Shown one piece after another: positions 42,254 to 52,817 of a stretch of 64,000 nt of DNA. Made by a program: the position numbers and the translations under genes. Every line of letters begins with the position of its first letter. Within the stretch, counting starts at the first letter, position 1. The DNA lies in NCBI RefSeq assembly GCF_900996245.1, contig NZ_CAAJGK010000044.1, positions 62,001 through 126,000 of the forward strand. Direction: 5' to 3'. The notes under the pieces were generated by a model that searched no databases, was not told the origin of the DNA, and saw only the letters and a list, made by a program, of their open reading frames with translations. This DNA is from Paraburkholderia sp. BCC1886 (lineage in GTDB: Bacteria; Pseudomonadota; Gammaproteobacteria; Burkholderiales; Burkholderiaceae).

Positions 42254-42634
42254 ATGACAACACTTCCGAATACGCGAGACGCCCTCGGCGAATCCTGGAC
42301 TAGCACCAGCCGCCGTGCGCGGCGTATTGCTCGCCACAGCCGCCATGCGGCCGAAGACATTGCAGGTGAACTGCGTACGCTGATGTCGGAACTGGAATCC
42401 ACCTTGACGGACGGCACGCAAGCCGACGCGGTGGCACTGCGTAGCAAGCTGCGCAAACAGATCGAGACCGCCCGCGCCCGTCTGAACGACACGCGCGAAG
42501 CCGTGCGCGAACGCGCCGAAGTCGCCATTTCCGACGCGGACGATTACGTGCGCGAAAATCCGTGGCAGACGATTGCGATCGTCGGCGGCGTGGCGCTGAT
42601 TGCCGGCGCGCTGTTCGCGTCGCGCCTGCGCTAA
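42254..42634 (+). CDS. DUF883 (ElaB/YqjD-like) protein
   Basis: The 126-aa protein is highly charged and helical through residue about 95, then has one C-terminal membrane helix (ENPWQTIAIVGGVALIAGALFASRLR). The DxYVRENPW motif before the helix is typical of the DUF883/YqjD family, which in E. coli associates with ribosomes at the inner membrane. It is flanked by ompW and dgt. GGAGCGACC lies before the ATG. Confidence 0.9.
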   Translation: MTTLPNTRDALGESWTSTSRRARRIARHSRHAAEDIAGELRTLMSELESTLTDGTQADAVALRSKLRKQIETARARLNDTREAVRERAEVAISDADDYVRENPWQTIAIVGGVALIAGALFASRLR

Positions 42635-42718
42635 GCGCAGCGTGTAGAGGGTGGGGCGGCAGCTGGACCGGCTGCCCGTTCCTGCCTCGCGAAGGGGCGG
42701 CCCATTCCGCCCCAATCC

Positions 42719-43939
42719 CTAGTTGTCGTCCATTACGAACAGGCGCCGGTATTCCTTCAGCGCGTACCTGTCCGTCATTCCCGCGATGTAATGAGCGATC
42801 AGCCTCGGCTGATTGGCGACATCCTCTGCCTGATATCCCGGCGGCAGTAGCCGCGGGTCTTCCGTGAACGCGTCGAAAAGCCCCAATACGACGCGCCGTG
42901 CCTTGTTGGCCATCCGCATCACGCGATAGTGGCGATACAGATTCGTGAACAGAAACCGCTTCAGCAGACTCGCCTGCCGGGCAATCGCTTCGCTGTGCGC
43001 GACCAGCATCGGTGAGGCCCGCACGTCGTCCAGCGACGCCGGTGCATGGCGCTGCAGATTGAGCCTCGTCGTGTCGATCAGATCGACGATCAACGTATTG
43101 ATGACCCGCCGCACGGTCTCGTGAATCAGCCGGCGTCCTTCGATCCGCGGGAAATCGCGTTGCGCGGCCTCGTAGTGGGTCTGCCACAGCTCGACTTCGG
43201 CAAGCTGCCCGATCGTGAGCAGCCCCGAGCGCAAACCGTCGTCGACATCGTGGTTGTTGTACGCGATCTCATCCGCGAGATTGGCGATTTGCGCTTCGAT
43301 GGATGGCTGACGCCCTTCCAGAAAGCGCTCGCCGAGTGCGCCCAGGCGCCGCGCATTCTCGCGCGAACAATGCTTGAGAATCCCTTCGCGCGTCTCGAAG
43401 CAAAGATTCAGACCGTCGAACGCGCCGTAGTGCTCTTCCAGATCGTCCACCACCGCGAGGCTTTGCAGGTTGTGCTCGAATCCGCCGTGCTCGCGCATGC
43501 ATTCGTTGAGCGCGTCCTGTCCGGCATGGCCGAACGGCGTATGACCGAGGTCGTGTGCCAGCGAAATTGCTTCGACCAGATCTTCGTTGACGCGCAGGTT
43601 ACGCGCCACCGAGCGCGCGATCTGCGCGACTTCGAGGCTATGCGTGAGCCGCGTGCGGAACAGATCGCCCTCGTGATTCACGAAGACCTGGGTTTTGTAC
43701 TCGAGCCGCCGGAACGCCGTCGAATGGACGATGCGGTCGCGATCGCGCTGGAATTCGGTGCGCGCGCTCGGCGCGCCTTCGGGATAGCGCCGCCCGCGCG
43801 ACTGCGCGGAATGCGCCGCGTAGGGGGCGAGGTGCGCCTCCAGCGCTTCCTGCGACAGCTCGCCGCTCACCGCGGTCGCGGTGGCTAAGGCCGGGGCTGC
43901 CGGGTCATGCTGTCCATCTTCGCTGCGCCTGTCAGTCAC
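42719..43939 (-). CDS. dgt: Deoxyguanosinetriphosphate triphosphohydrolase-like protein
   Basis: HD-domain dNTPases hydrolyse dGTP to deoxyguanosine and triphosphate. The 406-aa protein has the family motifs [37 protein letters not shown] (the metal-binding His-Asp pair) and a later [10 protein letters not shown]-type region ([11 protein letters not shown]). Length is in the range of the dgt-like branch. It lies 70 bp after aroB on the same strand. Confidence 0.93.
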   Translation of the reverse strand: MTDRRSEDGQHDPAAPALATATAVSGELSQEALEAHLAPYAAHSAQSRGRRYPEGAPSARTEFQRDRDRIVHSTAFRRLEYKTQVFVNHEGDLFRTRLTHSLEVAQIARSVARNLRVNEDLVEAISLAHDLGHTPFGHAGQDALNECMREHGGFEHNLQSLAVVDDLEEHYGAFDGLNLCFETREGILKHCSRENARRLGALGERFLEGRQPSIEAQIANLADEIAYNNHDVDDGLRSGLLTIGQLAEVELWQTHYEAAQRDFPRIEGRRLIHETVRRVINTLIVDLIDTTRLNLQRHAPASLDDVRASPMLVAHSEAIARQASLLKRFLFTNLYRHYRVMRMANKARRVVLGLFDAFTEDPRLLPPGYQAEDVANQPRLIAHYIAGMTDRYALKEYRRLFVMDDN

Positions 43940-44009
43940 CGGAATCTCCGAAACATGGGCGGCGCCTCAGTTGCGCGTGCGTGCTGCCTTGCGTTGGCTG
44001 CGCCGACGA

Positions 44010-45086
44010 TCAGACGGCGGCGGCCAGCGTGGCGCGCACGTCAGCGTCGGGCGCCTGGGTGATCAGCGTCTCACCGAAACGCTTCAACAGAATGAATTTG
44101 ATCGCGCCGGCTTCCGCCTTCTTGTCGACCTGCATGAGTTCGACATAACGCGAATCGCCGAGCGCGGGTGCGCGGGTCGGCAGGTGCGCGGCGACGATCA
44201 CGTCGACCAGACGCCGGCGCGCGGCTTCGTCGAGATAGCCCAGACGCACGGACAGGTCCGCCGCCATCACCATCCCGCAACCGACCGCTTCGCCATGCAG
44301 CCACTCGCCATAGCCGAGACCGGCTTCGATCGCATGACCGAACGTGTGGCCAAAATTGAGAATGGCGCGCAAGCCGCCTTCACGCTCGTCCTGCGCCACC
44401 ACCGACGCCTTGATCTCGCACGAACGCTTGACCGCCTCCGCCAGCGCCGCCGGCTCGCAGCGATTGAGCGCGTCCACATTCGTTTCGATCCAGCGAAAAA
44501 AACCGGCGTCGGCAATCGCGCCGGTCTTGATGACTTCCGCGACGCCCGCCGCGAGTTCGCGCGCCGGCAGCGAACGCAGTGCGCCGATATCGGCGATCAC
44601 GGCTTGCGGCTGGTAGAACGCCCCGATCATGTTCTTGCCGAGCGGATGGTTGATACCGGTCTTGCCGCCCACCGACGAATCCACCTGCGACAGCAAGGTG
44701 GTGGGCACCTGGATGAACGGCACGCCGCGCATGTAGCAGGCTGCCGCAAACCCCGTCATGTCGCCGATCACGCCGCCGCCCAGTGCGATCAACGTCGTCT
44801 TGCGATCGGCGCGCGAGCCGAGCAGCGCGTCGAAAATCAGATTGAGCGTGTCGAGATTCTTATACGCTTCGCCGTCCGGCAGCACGACGGTCGACACCTG
44901 CTTGCCGAGCGGCGCGAGCGCAGTTCGCAGCATGTCGCCATACAGGGGATCGACGGTGGTGTTGGTGACGATGGTGACCGAGCTGCCGCCAATATGCGGG
45001 GCGAACAACGCGGTCTGGCCGATCAGGTCGGCACCGATATGGATGGGGTAGGCGCGCTCGCCCAGTTCGACATTGACGGTAATCAT
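44010..45086 (-). CDS. aroB: 3-dehydroquinate synthase AroB
   Basis: AroB is the second shikimate-pathway enzyme, needs NAD+ and a metal, and makes 3-dehydroquinate from DAHP. The 358-aa protein has the NAD-binding [33 protein letters not shown] and [11 protein letters not shown] motifs, and the metal-ligand sequence [21 protein letters not shown] at 45086 fits the family; an ATG nine bases upstream overlaps the aroK stop (TAATG). Confidence 0.96.
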   Translation of the reverse strand: MITVNVELGERAYPIHIGADLIGQTALFAPHIGGSSVTIVTNTTVDPLYGDMLRTALAPLGKQVSTVVLPDGEAYKNLDTLNLIFDALLGSRADRKTTLIALGGGVIGDMTGFAAACYMRGVPFIQVPTTLLSQVDSSVGGKTGINHPLGKNMIGAFYQPQAVIADIGALRSLPARELAAGVAEVIKTGAIADAGFFRWIETNVDALNRCEPAALAEAVKRSCEIKASVVAQDEREGGLRAILNFGHTFGHAIEAGLGYGEWLHGEAVGCGMVMAADLSVRLGYLDEAARRRLVDVIVAAHLPTRAPALGDSRYVELMQVDKKAEAGAIKFILLKRFGETLITQAPDADVRATLAAAV

Positions 45087-45094
45087 ACGGAGCA

Positions 45095-45646
45095 TTATGA
45101 CGCAGGGTGTTTGGCGACGCCGGCCATCTCGAGCTGCATCAGCACCATATTGACCAGCCCGCTGACCGAAGGCCGGCCGGTTTCGATGACGAAATGCGCG
45201 CATTCGCGGTACAGCGGATCGCGCACTTCGTAGAGCGCTTCGAGCCGCGCTTTGGGGTCTTCGGTTTGCAGCAGCGGGCGATTCTTGTCGCGCCGCGTAC
45301 GCAGCCACAGGTCGTGCGGATTCGCGCGCAGGTAGATGACCACGCCGCGATTTTGCAGCGCTTCGCGGTTTTCCGGCCGCAATACCGCGCCGCCGCCGGT
45401 GGCCAGCACGATCTTGTCGCGCCCGGTAAGGTCGGAAATGACGTGCGCTTCGCGATCGCGAAACCCCCTCTCGCCTTCCAGTTCGAAAATCACCGGGATC
45501 CGCGCGCCCGTGCGGGCCTCGATTTCATGATCGGAATCGAAGAACGGGCGGTCGAGACGGCGCGCAATGGCCCGGCCCACGGTGGTTTTGCCTGCCCCCA
45601 TGAGCCCTACGAAAAATACATTGGCGTGTGCGTCCCGCGCTTGCAA
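45095..45646 (-). CDS. aroK: Shikimate kinase AroK
   Basis: AroK phosphorylates shikimate with ATP. The 183-aa kinase has Walker A in [13 protein letters not shown] (about residues 13-25), the shikimate-binding DSDHEIE and GERGFRDRE segments, and the ATGGGAV loop. No ATG is near; a TTG at 45646 has AGAGGAAC ideally spaced upstream and gives a normal length. It overlaps the possible early start of aroB. Confidence 0.95.
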   Translation of the reverse strand: MQARDAHANVFFVGLMGAGKTTVGRAIARRLDRPFFDSDHEIEARTGARIPVIFELEGERGFRDREAHVISDLTGRDKIVLATGGGAVLRPENREALQNRGVVIYLRANPHDLWLRTRRDKNRPLLQTEDPKARLEALYEVRDPLYRECAHFVIETGRPSVSGLVNMVLMQLEMAGVAKHPAS

Positions 45647-45753
45647 CGGTGTTCCTCTGGCTAATCCGGTATGGTTCGTGCCGCAGCTTACTGGCAAAGC
45701 GGCCGGCTTGTCGAGCCTGCGGGCCGCCGCCGGCAGGCGCCGCACGCGTGCCC

Positions 45754-47430
45754 CTAATTCGTCTGAACGACGCGCGGCGTGATGAAAACCGCCAGTTCGC
45801 TGCGCTGGTCCCGATGCGCCCGATGGCGAAACAGCGCCCCGAGGAGCGGTATTTTGCCCAGGAGCGGCACGCGAGTCACATCGTCCCGGTCGTCGGTGGC
45901 ATAAATGCCGCCGATCGACACCGTACCACCATCCTCCACTTCGACGCGCGTTTGCACGTGTTTGGTGTTGATCGCCGGGCCGGCGTCGGTCTGCTCGCCG
46001 ACGCTGTCCTTGGCGACGTCCAGGTCGAGCACCACCCGGCCGTCCGGCATGATCTGCGGCTCGACTTCGAGCTTGAGCGTGGCGCGGCGGAACTGCACGC
46101 CCGACACACCCTGCCCGACCTTGGCCTGATAAGGCAGCTCGGTGCCCTGCTCGACCACCGCCTTCATCCGGTCGGCCGTGACCACGCGCGGACTCGACAC
46201 GATCTCGCCGCGCCCCTCGGCTTCGAGCGCACTCAACTCGAGATTCAGAAGCCGCGTCGCGCCGGCCGCGAACAGCGTCAGCCCGGCGGTAGCCGCATCG
46301 AAACCGGCAATCGGCCGTGCCGACAGATCGTACAGAAGCCCCTCGGCGCCGCCCGTCAAGCCGCGCGCGCTGCCGTCGGCGCTGGTCGCCGCCATCGACA
46401 GACGGATGCCGAGATTGCGCGAAAAGCCATGCTCGCCCTCGACGATGCGCGCTTCGATCAGCACCTGGCGGGTCGGCCGGTCGACGGAATCCAGCAACGC
46501 GGCGATCTGCGCGAGGCGTCCTTGCAGATCGGTGACGAATAACAGGTTGGTACGCGGATCGGCGGTTGCGGCGCCGCGTTTGGACAGCACGCGCTGGTTG
46601 CCCGCGCCGGTCAAGAGACGCCGCACGTCTTCCGCGCGCGCGTAGTGCAGCTGGAACGTGCGGCTCGCGAGCGGCTCCAGATCGGCGGCTCGCGCGTGGG
46701 CCTCGAAGCGTTGCCGTTCGCGCGCGGACAACTCGGTGACCGGCGCAATCCAGATCACGTTGCCGCGACGCTCCATCGCCAGGCCGTTGACGTCGAGCAG
46801 CGTATCGAACGCGTTGCGCCACGGCACCTTGTCGAGCCGCAAGGACACGGTGCCGCGCGCCTTGTCGCTGGCAACGATGTTCAGGCCGGTGAATTGCGCA
46901 AACGCGTTCAGTACGGCGCCGAGTTCCGCGCGCTGGAAATTCAGCGAGATCGGCTTGTCGTCGGGCGCGAGACCGGCGTCGGCGGCGGTTCGCGGCGCAT
47001 CGCTCAGGCGCCTCGCCGGCGGCAACGGGACGGGCGGACCTTCCAGCGTCGACGAGGCGGCGCTCTCGCGAGCCGACGCAGAAGCCGGGCGGCTGCGCAG
47101 CGGCACCGAACCGTCGGCGTCGAGGAAGGGATTGTCCGCGGAGTCGCCGTCGATGGCGGCGGTTGCTGTTGTGTTGCCAGCGACGGATGGATCGTCGGTC
47201 TGAACGGTTCGAAACGGATTGGCGGCCAGCTCGGCAGCGGCCTCTGCGCCAGCCTCGCCGCCGCCCGGCAACGGCAACGCGTGATAAGGCGCCGTAGTTT
47301 CGTCGAGCGGCATGGAGGGCGGAAGTGGCGGCGTCGAGGCCTGCGCGAACGCAGTCCAGGTGGCGAATCCGATCGTCCCAGCCAGGCATGTCGTCACCCG
47401 GGCGCGCCAGCGCGGCGCGGATCTCGTCAT
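45754..47430 (-). CDS. pilQ: Type IV pilus secretin PilQ
   Basis: PilQ forms the outer-membrane channel for type IV pili. The 558-aa precursor starts with a signal peptide (cleaved after about AFAQA). A low-complexity region, a secretin/STN-like domain ([28 protein letters not shown]) and the secretin core ([22 protein letters not shown] to [34 protein letters not shown]) follow. It is shorter than the roughly 700-aa PilQ of Pseudomonas; no AMIN domain is seen. Its start overlaps the pilOP stop. Confidence 0.95.
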   Translation of the reverse strand: MTRSAPRWRARVTTCLAGTIGFATWTAFAQASTPPLPPSMPLDETTAPYHALPLPGGGEAGAEAAAELAANPFRTVQTDDPSVAGNTTATAAIDGDSADNPFLDADGSVPLRSRPASASARESAASSTLEGPPVPLPPARRLSDAPRTAADAGLAPDDKPISLNFQRAELGAVLNAFAQFTGLNIVASDKARGTVSLRLDKVPWRNAFDTLLDVNGLAMERRGNVIWIAPVTELSARERQRFEAHARAADLEPLASRTFQLHYARAEDVRRLLTGAGNQRVLSKRGAATADPRTNLLFVTDLQGRLAQIAALLDSVDRPTRQVLIEARIVEGEHGFSRNLGIRLSMAATSADGSARGLTGGAEGLLYDLSARPIAGFDAATAGLTLFAAGATRLLNLELSALEAEGRGEIVSSPRVVTADRMKAVVEQGTELPYQAKVGQGVSGVQFRRATLKLEVEPQIMPDGRVVLDLDVAKDSVGEQTDAGPAINTKHVQTRVEVEDGGTVSIGGIYATDDRDDVTRVPLLGKIPLLGALFRHRAHRDQRSELAVFITPRVVQTN

Positions 47431-48344
47431 AAGGCCTCCGCAAACGCCAGCGTGCGCGTCGCCGCACCATCGACGAGCGTAATGCCGAACCCGTCGAGCC
47501 GCGTCACCCGTTCGGCGCCGATCTGCTGCCCCTGCGCGACCGTCGTCGGGCCGTCTGGCGTATCGATCAACGCCAGCCCACGAGCGCGATCGTGCAACAG
47601 GCCCGCGAGCCGCAATTGCGACAGTTCGGCGAGATTGCCCGAGGCCGATGTCTGCGGCAACAGGAACGGGTCGAAGAACACCACGTCGTCCTCATCGTCG
47701 GCGTCGAGGCTGTCGTCGGACACACCGCCTGCGGTGGCACTGGCAGCCACCGGCCGCAGCGCATGGAATACGTGCAGCGTGGCGCTCATTGCCAGCGCAT
47801 GAGCCTCGCGTTTCAACGTCACGTCGACGGGAACGACCAGCACCGGCAACTCGCCCAGCGCATGCAGAAACGCCATCAGATGCACGAAGTCGGTGTGCGC
47901 GGTAAGTTGCAGCGCACGCATGCTTTGCGGACCGGTGCCAGAGAGCGCGCCGGGTTCGACCGCGAGCAGCGCGACGTTACTTTGCGCGGCCAGTTCGGAG
48001 ACCATGCGCACGTCGTCTGCCGAGGTCGACGCCGCCTTCAACCGTGCAGGAAATGCCGCGGCTCGCTCGCGCAAAGCAGGCAGTTGCGCGAGCGAACGCC
48101 GGGCTTCTTCGAACTGGCGCGTGGTAGCCGCCAGTGTCGTCCGACTAGCCTCGATCCCACCGAAGTCGGTCGCCAGCGAGGCCTGCAAACCGATGACGAA
48201 CACGCACGTGGCGATCAGCCCGGCCACCGCCAGGCGGCGACGCACACTCCATGCGCCGAGCGGCACGCGCAGCACGGCGAGCCAATGTGATACCGAAAGC
48301 TGCGCGCTCGCCGCGCTCCCCAACCCAACGGACGTCGTACTCAT
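47427..48344 (-). CDS. PilO-PilP fusion protein
   Basis: The 305-aa protein has a PilO-like part: an N-terminal membrane helix (about residues 40-60), a coiled coil rich in Arg/Ala/Gln, and the [23 protein letters not shown] ferredoxin-like fold. After a short Asp/Glu-rich linker (residues about 215-228) comes a PilP-like part, FFDPFLLPQ followed by [22 protein letters not shown] and the [20 protein letters not shown] beta fold. In many bacteria these are separate lipoprotein and inner-membrane proteins. The fusion overlaps pilN and pilQ by four bases each. Confidence 0.88.
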   Translation of the reverse strand: MSTTSVGLGSAASAQLSVSHWLAVLRVPLGAWSVRRRLAVAGLIATCVFVIGLQASLATDFGGIEASRTTLAATTRQFEEARRSLAQLPALRERAAAFPARLKAASTSADDVRMVSELAAQSNVALLAVEPGALSGTGPQSMRALQLTAHTDFVHLMAFLHALGELPVLVVPVDVTLKREAHALAMSATLHVFHALRPVAASATAGGVSDDSLDADDEDDVVFFDPFLLPQTSASGNLAELSQLRLAGLLHDRARGLALIDTPDGPTTVAQGQQIGAERVTRLDGFGITLVDGAATRTLAFAEAL

Positions 48345-49048
48345 TTCGCACCTCCAGATGTGTCGGATTTCACAGGACGTCGTGTTGGAGCGTTCGGCGG
48401 CCCATCGCTCCAACGCAGATGCGCGCCGAACTCCACAGACCCGCCCGCGCCACCGGCTGCCGCATTACCCCGCGAAGGCGAGCGATGCAGGTCGCCGACG
48501 TCCGCGCCCTTCACGCCGCGAACCGCGCTCAGCCGCTTGAGCCATTCGGCCGAAGCGATATGCGCACGCGAGGTCGCCAGCAACGCCGTCTCGTGCTCGC
48601 GATGACGCAGTTGCTGCAGCACGACGCCATCGCCGGGCTCGACGCTCAGCGCATCGAGCAGATCGCGTAAATGCGCGAGCGGCTCGGACAGCGTTTTCGC
48701 TCGCGCTTCGCCTTGATGCCGCTCGTCCTGCGCTTGCAGTAATCGCGCGTGTTCCGCGAGCGGCGCACTCAAATCAGAGAGGGCGTGTTCGAGCGACACG
48801 CGTTGGGCATCGACCCGCGCCTTGGCTGCCGCCTGCCAGCCGATCACGGCCAGCAACGCCGCGCCGCCGCCGAGCGCCGCCGCGAGCCATTCCTTGAACC
48901 TGCGTCGTCGGGCGAGTTGCGCATTGCGCTGCCGGTACGGCAGCAAATTGAAACCGCCGAGCCAAGGTCGAACCGCACGCTCGCCACGCTCGCCACGCTC
49001 GCCACCCGGCACGGCCAGCGCAGAATGAAAAACCTTTGCGCCGATCAT
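48341..49048 (-). CDS. pilN: Type IV pilus inner-membrane assembly protein PilN
   Basis: PilN links PilM to PilO in the pilus inner-membrane platform. The 235-aa protein contains the family signature FNLLPYRQRNAQL (PilM-binding, about residues 31-43), one membrane helix (LAAALGGGAALLAVIGW), a coiled coil and a C-terminal fold. The signature is preceded by an unusual extension with a GERGERGER stretch encoded by a 9-bp repeat. The ATG at 49048 overlaps the pilM stop. Confidence 0.9.
   Translation of the reverse strand: MIGAKVFHSALAVPGGERGERGERAVRPWLGGFNLLPYRQRNAQLARRRRFKEWLAAALGGGAALLAVIGWQAAAKARVDAQRVSLEHALSDLSAPLAEHARLLQAQDERHQGEARAKTLSEPLAHLRDLLDALSVEPGDGVVLQQLRHREHETALLATSRAHIASAEWLKRLSAVRGVKGADVGDLHRSPSRGNAAAGGAGGSVEFGAHLRWSDGPPNAPTRRPVKSDTSGGAK
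48976..49002 (-). repeat. 9-bp tandem repeat in pilN
   Basis: Three perfect copies of cacgctcgc in the N-terminal part of pilN, encoding the GER repeat in frame. Confidence 0.9.
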
Positions 49049-50037
49049 TCGAGCACCCCGCGCAGTGCAAGACCGAACGCGACCACACCGGCCGGCTCGT
49101 GCAGCAGAGGATCGTCGAGCCGCCGCGCCAATCCGCCGAGCGCGGCACACTCGAACGGCAACACCGTGCAGCCCAGCACGTCGCCGATATCCGCGAGCGT
49201 GAAACCCACGCCGTCGAGCAGATCCACCTCGCCGCTCAGCAACGCGCAGTCGAGCACCGGCCCGTGGACCAGATCGCGCAATGCGTCGGCAAGGTCAGCA
49301 TGCTCCGGCGCCGGATAGTGGATCGAGCCCACGATGCCGTCGTCGACCATGCGCCACCCGTACACCCCGTCCGTGCCGATCCACAGCGCGACATACGGCT
49401 CGTTCGGATCGAGCTCGTGGCTCGCCGCATAGCGCATGGCGCGCAGCGCCGCATGCGGCTCGCCGTCGATGGCCGTGAGCGAGATGCCCGCGGTCGCCGC
49501 GCACTCGATGCGCGCTTCGAGATGCTGACGCGCGGTCGCGGCGATCGTCACGGTGCGGATAGGCGCGGGGCTTTCGTCGACGGACCAGTCGACCGCGAGC
49601 GCATGACGCTCGAGGCCCGCAATGCGCTCGACCTCGTTCATGACGGCCGGTTCGAGTTCGGCGAGTTCGTGGCCGCCGTCTTCTGCGCCGCCGGCAAGCG
49701 CGGCAAGACGCGTGAGCGGCACCGTGGTCGTCAATGTGGCCGACGCCGGCAGCGCCATCGCACAGCGCAACGCCTGGCTCGAACACGCGCGCGGCAGATT
49801 GGCGAAGGCTTCGCGCAACGCACGGGCCACCGCGTGCCGGTCGCTGATTTCCGTGCCGGCCATCGCTCCCGGCGCGAGCGGCACCGTGGACACATACTCG
49901 ATATGCAGCACGGCACTCTCGCGCGAACGCTGACTCACCACCACGAGACGCACCGCTTGCGTCGCGACATCGATACCCGCGGCGAAACGCTGGGTGCCCA
50001 GTTGCAGGTTCTGCAACCATGAATTTTTAAACGTCAT
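49045..50037 (-). CDS. pilM: Type IV pilus assembly ATPase-fold protein PilM
   Basis: PilM is an actin-fold cytoplasmic protein that binds PilN. The 330-aa product starts MTFKNSWLQNLQLGTQRFAAGIDVATQAVRLVV and has the ribonuclease-H-like core (GIDVATQAVRLVVVSQ), a variable middle and a C-terminal VVAFGLALRG segment. GGGAGGG lies just upstream of the ATG at 50037. It is the first pil gene; mrcA is divergent. Confidence 0.9.
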   Translation of the reverse strand: MTFKNSWLQNLQLGTQRFAAGIDVATQAVRLVVVSQRSRESAVLHIEYVSTVPLAPGAMAGTEISDRHAVARALREAFANLPRACSSQALRCAMALPASATLTTTVPLTRLAALAGGAEDGGHELAELEPAVMNEVERIAGLERHALAVDWSVDESPAPIRTVTIAATARQHLEARIECAATAGISLTAIDGEPHAALRAMRYAASHELDPNEPYVALWIGTDGVYGWRMVDDGIVGSIHYPAPEHADLADALRDLVHGPVLDCALLSGEVDLLDGVGFTLADIGDVLGCTVLPFECAALGGLARRLDDPLLHEPAGVVAFGLALRGVLE

Positions 50038-50236
50038 CACGCCCTCCCTCTCACTCAAGCGACGAACCATTCGAACGCGAGTCATGGAGAGGAATTGTGC
50101 TCAGAGCGGCCGTCGGGCGACACTCGGCCGAATGGCTAACGTTGCGAGATGCACGCGTCGGCGGCCGTCGAAACAGCTACAGTAAAGTCACCCCCGCACC
50201 ATGTGAGCGGCGTATCCGCAACCGCCAGTAAGCATG

Positions 50237-50266
50237 TCGAAAGCCAGCAGGCGAGACGGCTATAAT
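50237..50266 (+). promoter_or_regulatory. Candidate mrcA promoter
   Basis: TCGAAA (50237-50242) and a perfect TATAAT (50261-50266) are separated by 18 bp, 26 bp upstream of the mrcA ATG. The -10 is strong, the -35 a 4/6 match. Confidence 0.55.
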
Positions 50267-50291
50267 CGCGGGACTGTTTTTTGGTGCCCCT

Positions 50292-52691
50292 ATGCAATCC
50301 ACGTCTCCTACGTCCCCGCCGCCCGCGCCGCAGAAGCGCAAACGTCCGCTATGGCTGAAGCTGCTAGTCGGTCTGTTCGGGCTCATCGTCGCGGGCGTAA
50401 TGTGCGTGCTGCTGGTGCTCGGCTATGCACTCGTCGTGGCGACGCCCAACCTGCCGTCGCTCGACGCGCTAACCGACTACCGGCCGAAGGTGCCGCTGCG
50501 CATCTATACGGCCGACCACGTGCTGATCGGCGAATTCGGTGAGGAGCGGCGCGACATCGTTCACATTCAGGACGTGCCGGACAGTCTGAAGAAAGCCGTG
50601 CTCGCCATCGAAGACGCGCGCTTCTACGATCACGGCGGCGTCGACCTGACCGGCATCGCGCGGGCGGGCCTCGTCGCGTTGACCAACGGCCACGCCACTC
50701 AAGGCGCCAGCACGATCACGATGCAGGTGGCGCGAAACTTCTTCCTCTCCAGCGAAAAGACCTACACACGTAAGGTCTACGAGATGTTGCTCGCGTACAA
50801 GATCGAGTCGAAGCTGTCGAAAGATCAGATTCTCGAGGTGTACATGAATCAGATCTACCTCGGCCAGCGCGCTTACGGTTTCGCCAGCGCGGCCCGCGTG
50901 TATTTCGGCAAGGACCTGAAAGACCTGACGCTCGCAGAGTCGGCCATGCTCGCGGGTCTGCCGAAAGCGCCTTCGGCGTATAACCCGGTGGTCAACCCGA
51001 AGCGCGCGAAAATTCGCCAGGAGTACATCCTGCAGCGCATGTACGAACTGCACTACATCACGCAGCAACAGTACGACGAAGCCGCGCGCCAGCCGCTCGT
51101 GGTCAAGGGCGCCGGCAAGGAGTTCAGCGTGCACGCGGAGTACGTCGCCGAAATGGTGCGGCAGATGATGTACGCGCAATACCGCGAAGAAGCGTACACG
51201 CGCGGTCTGAACGTGGTGACGACGATCGACTCGGCCGATCAGGACGTCGCATACCGGTCGCTGCGCCGCGGGCTGATGGACTATGAAAGGCGGCACGGCT
51301 ATCGCGGGCCGGAAGCGTTCATCGACTTGCCGGCGGAAGCCGACGACCGCGAGCAGGCGATCGACGACGCGTTGCTCGAACATCCCGACAACGGTGAAAT
51401 CATCGCCGCGGTGGTCACGTCGGCGAGTCCTAAGCAGGTGCAGGCCACGTTCATCGACGGCAATACCGCGACGCTGCAGGGCGATGGACTGCGCTTCGCG
51501 CAAGCTGCGCTCGGCGCGCGGGCGCAGCCGAATCAGCGGGTGCGGCCGGGCGCGATCATCCGCGTCATCAAGAACGACGCCGGCGACTGGTCGATCACAC
51601 AACTGCCGCAAGTGGAAGGCGCGTTCGTCTCGGTCATCCCGCAGGACGGCGCGATTCGCGCGCTGGTCGGCGGCTTCGATTTCAACAAGAACAAGTTCAA
51701 TCACGTGACCCAGGCGTGGCGTCAGCCGGGGTCGAGCTTCAAGCCCTTCATCTATTCGGCGTCGCTCGAAAAGGGACTCGGGCCGGCGACGATCATCAAC
51801 GACGCGCCGCTCTTTTTTAGCGCCGCGGAAACGGGTGGTCAGGCGTGGGAGCCAAAGAATTACGGCGGCGGCTTCGACGGTCCGATGAGCATGCGCACCG
51901 CTTTGCAGAAGTCGAAGAATCTCGTGTCGATTCGCATCCTCAACCAGATCGGCACGAAGTACGCGCAGCAATACATCACGCGATTCGGCTTCGACGCGGA
52001 CCGTCATCCAGCCTATCTGCCGATGGCGCTCGGCGCGGGTCTCGTCACACCGCTGCAGATGGCCGGCGCGTTCTCGGTGTTCGCCAACGGCGGCTACCGT
52101 ATCAATCCGTATCTGATCGCCGAGGTGACCGACCAGCGTGGTGTGGTGGTCGCTCATGCGCAGCCGCTGGTTGCCGCACAAAGCGCGCCGCACGCGATCA
52201 CGCCGCGTAATGCCTACGTGATGAACAGCCTCCTGCAGAGCGTCGCGCAACGCGGCACGGGCGCGAAGACCAACGTGTTGAAGCGCACCGATCTCGGCGG
52301 CAAGACCGGCACGACCAACGACTCGCGCGACGCATGGTTCGCCGGCTATCAGCACACGCTGACGGCCATCGCGTGGATCGGCTACGACAACCCGCGCAGT
52401 CTCGGCGACAAGGAAACCGGCGGCGGACTTTCGTTGCCGGTGTGGGTGGACTACATGGCTCGGGCGCTAAAAGGCGTGCCCGAGTACAAGATGCCGAAAC
52501 CCGACGGCGTGGTCGAAATCGGTTCGGAACTGTACTTCGAGGACTTTACCCCGGGCAACGGATTCGTCTCGACGGTGGGTGTCAGTCAGGCGGCGCTCGA
52601 CGCCGATGCGAGCGGCGCATCCGGCGTCGCGCCGCAGCAGGTCGGCGAGCAGGAAAAGCAGGACATCATGAATCTGTTCCGCGGGCATTGA
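50292..52691 (+). CDS. mrcA: Bifunctional penicillin-binding protein 1A
   Basis: PBP1A is an inner-membrane peptidoglycan synthase. The 799-aa protein has an N-terminal anchor (about residues 20-45), a GT51 glycosyltransferase domain (motifs EDARFYDHGGVD and ASTITMQVARN) and a transpeptidase domain with SSFK, SKN and KTG boxes (SSFKPF, QKSKNLV, GGKTGTT). Its length and order are normal. It is divergent from pilM. Confidence 0.95.
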   Translation: MQSTSPTSPPPAPQKRKRPLWLKLLVGLFGLIVAGVMCVLLVLGYALVVATPNLPSLDALTDYRPKVPLRIYTADHVLIGEFGEERRDIVHIQDVPDSLKKAVLAIEDARFYDHGGVDLTGIARAGLVALTNGHATQGASTITMQVARNFFLSSEKTYTRKVYEMLLAYKIESKLSKDQILEVYMNQIYLGQRAYGFASAARVYFGKDLKDLTLAESAMLAGLPKAPSAYNPVVNPKRAKIRQEYILQRMYELHYITQQQYDEAARQPLVVKGAGKEFSVHAEYVAEMVRQMMYAQYREEAYTRGLNVVTTIDSADQDVAYRSLRRGLMDYERRHGYRGPEAFIDLPAEADDREQAIDDALLEHPDNGEIIAAVVTSASPKQVQATFIDGNTATLQGDGLRFAQAALGARAQPNQRVRPGAIIRVIKNDAGDWSITQLPQVEGAFVSVIPQDGAIRALVGGFDFNKNKFNHVTQAWRQPGSSFKPFIYSASLEKGLGPATIINDAPLFFSAAETGGQAWEPKNYGGGFDGPMSMRTALQKSKNLVSIRILNQIGTKYAQQYITRFGFDADRHPAYLPMALGAGLVTPLQMAGAFSVFANGGYRINPYLIAEVTDQRGVVVAHAQPLVAAQSAPHAITPRNAYVMNSLLQSVAQRGTGAKTNVLKRTDLGGKTGTTNDSRDAWFAGYQHTLTAIAWIGYDNPRSLGDKETGGGLSLPVWVDYMARALKGVPEYKMPKPDGVVEIGSELYFEDFTPGNGFVSTVGVSQAALDADASGASGVAPQQVGEQEKQDIMNLFRGH

Positions 52692-52741
52692 CGGGTTGGT
52701 GGGCCGAGGCCTTGAAAAGCCCTGGCCCGCTCGCTGTGCCC

Positions 52742-52813
52742 CGTCACTTCCGCTGCTTCCGCTGCTTCCGCTGCTTCCGCTGCTTCCGCTGCTTCCGCTG
52801 CTTCCGCTACTTC
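52742..52813. repeat. 9-bp tandem repeat between mrcA and cyaY
   Basis: Six perfect copies of cgctgcttc (52751-52804) flanked by one diverged copy on each side lie between the convergent mrcA and cyaY, just downstream of cyaY. It is non-coding and probably copy-number variable. Confidence 0.92.
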
Positions 52814-52817
52814 CCGC

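Noticed and set aside
45095-47470. A 791-codon open frame through aroK and pilQ on the minus strand
   Set aside because: Only its 3' end (from the TTG at 45646) is aroK. The rest is a shadow in a different frame from pilQ, low-complexity Arg-rich sequence caused by high GC.
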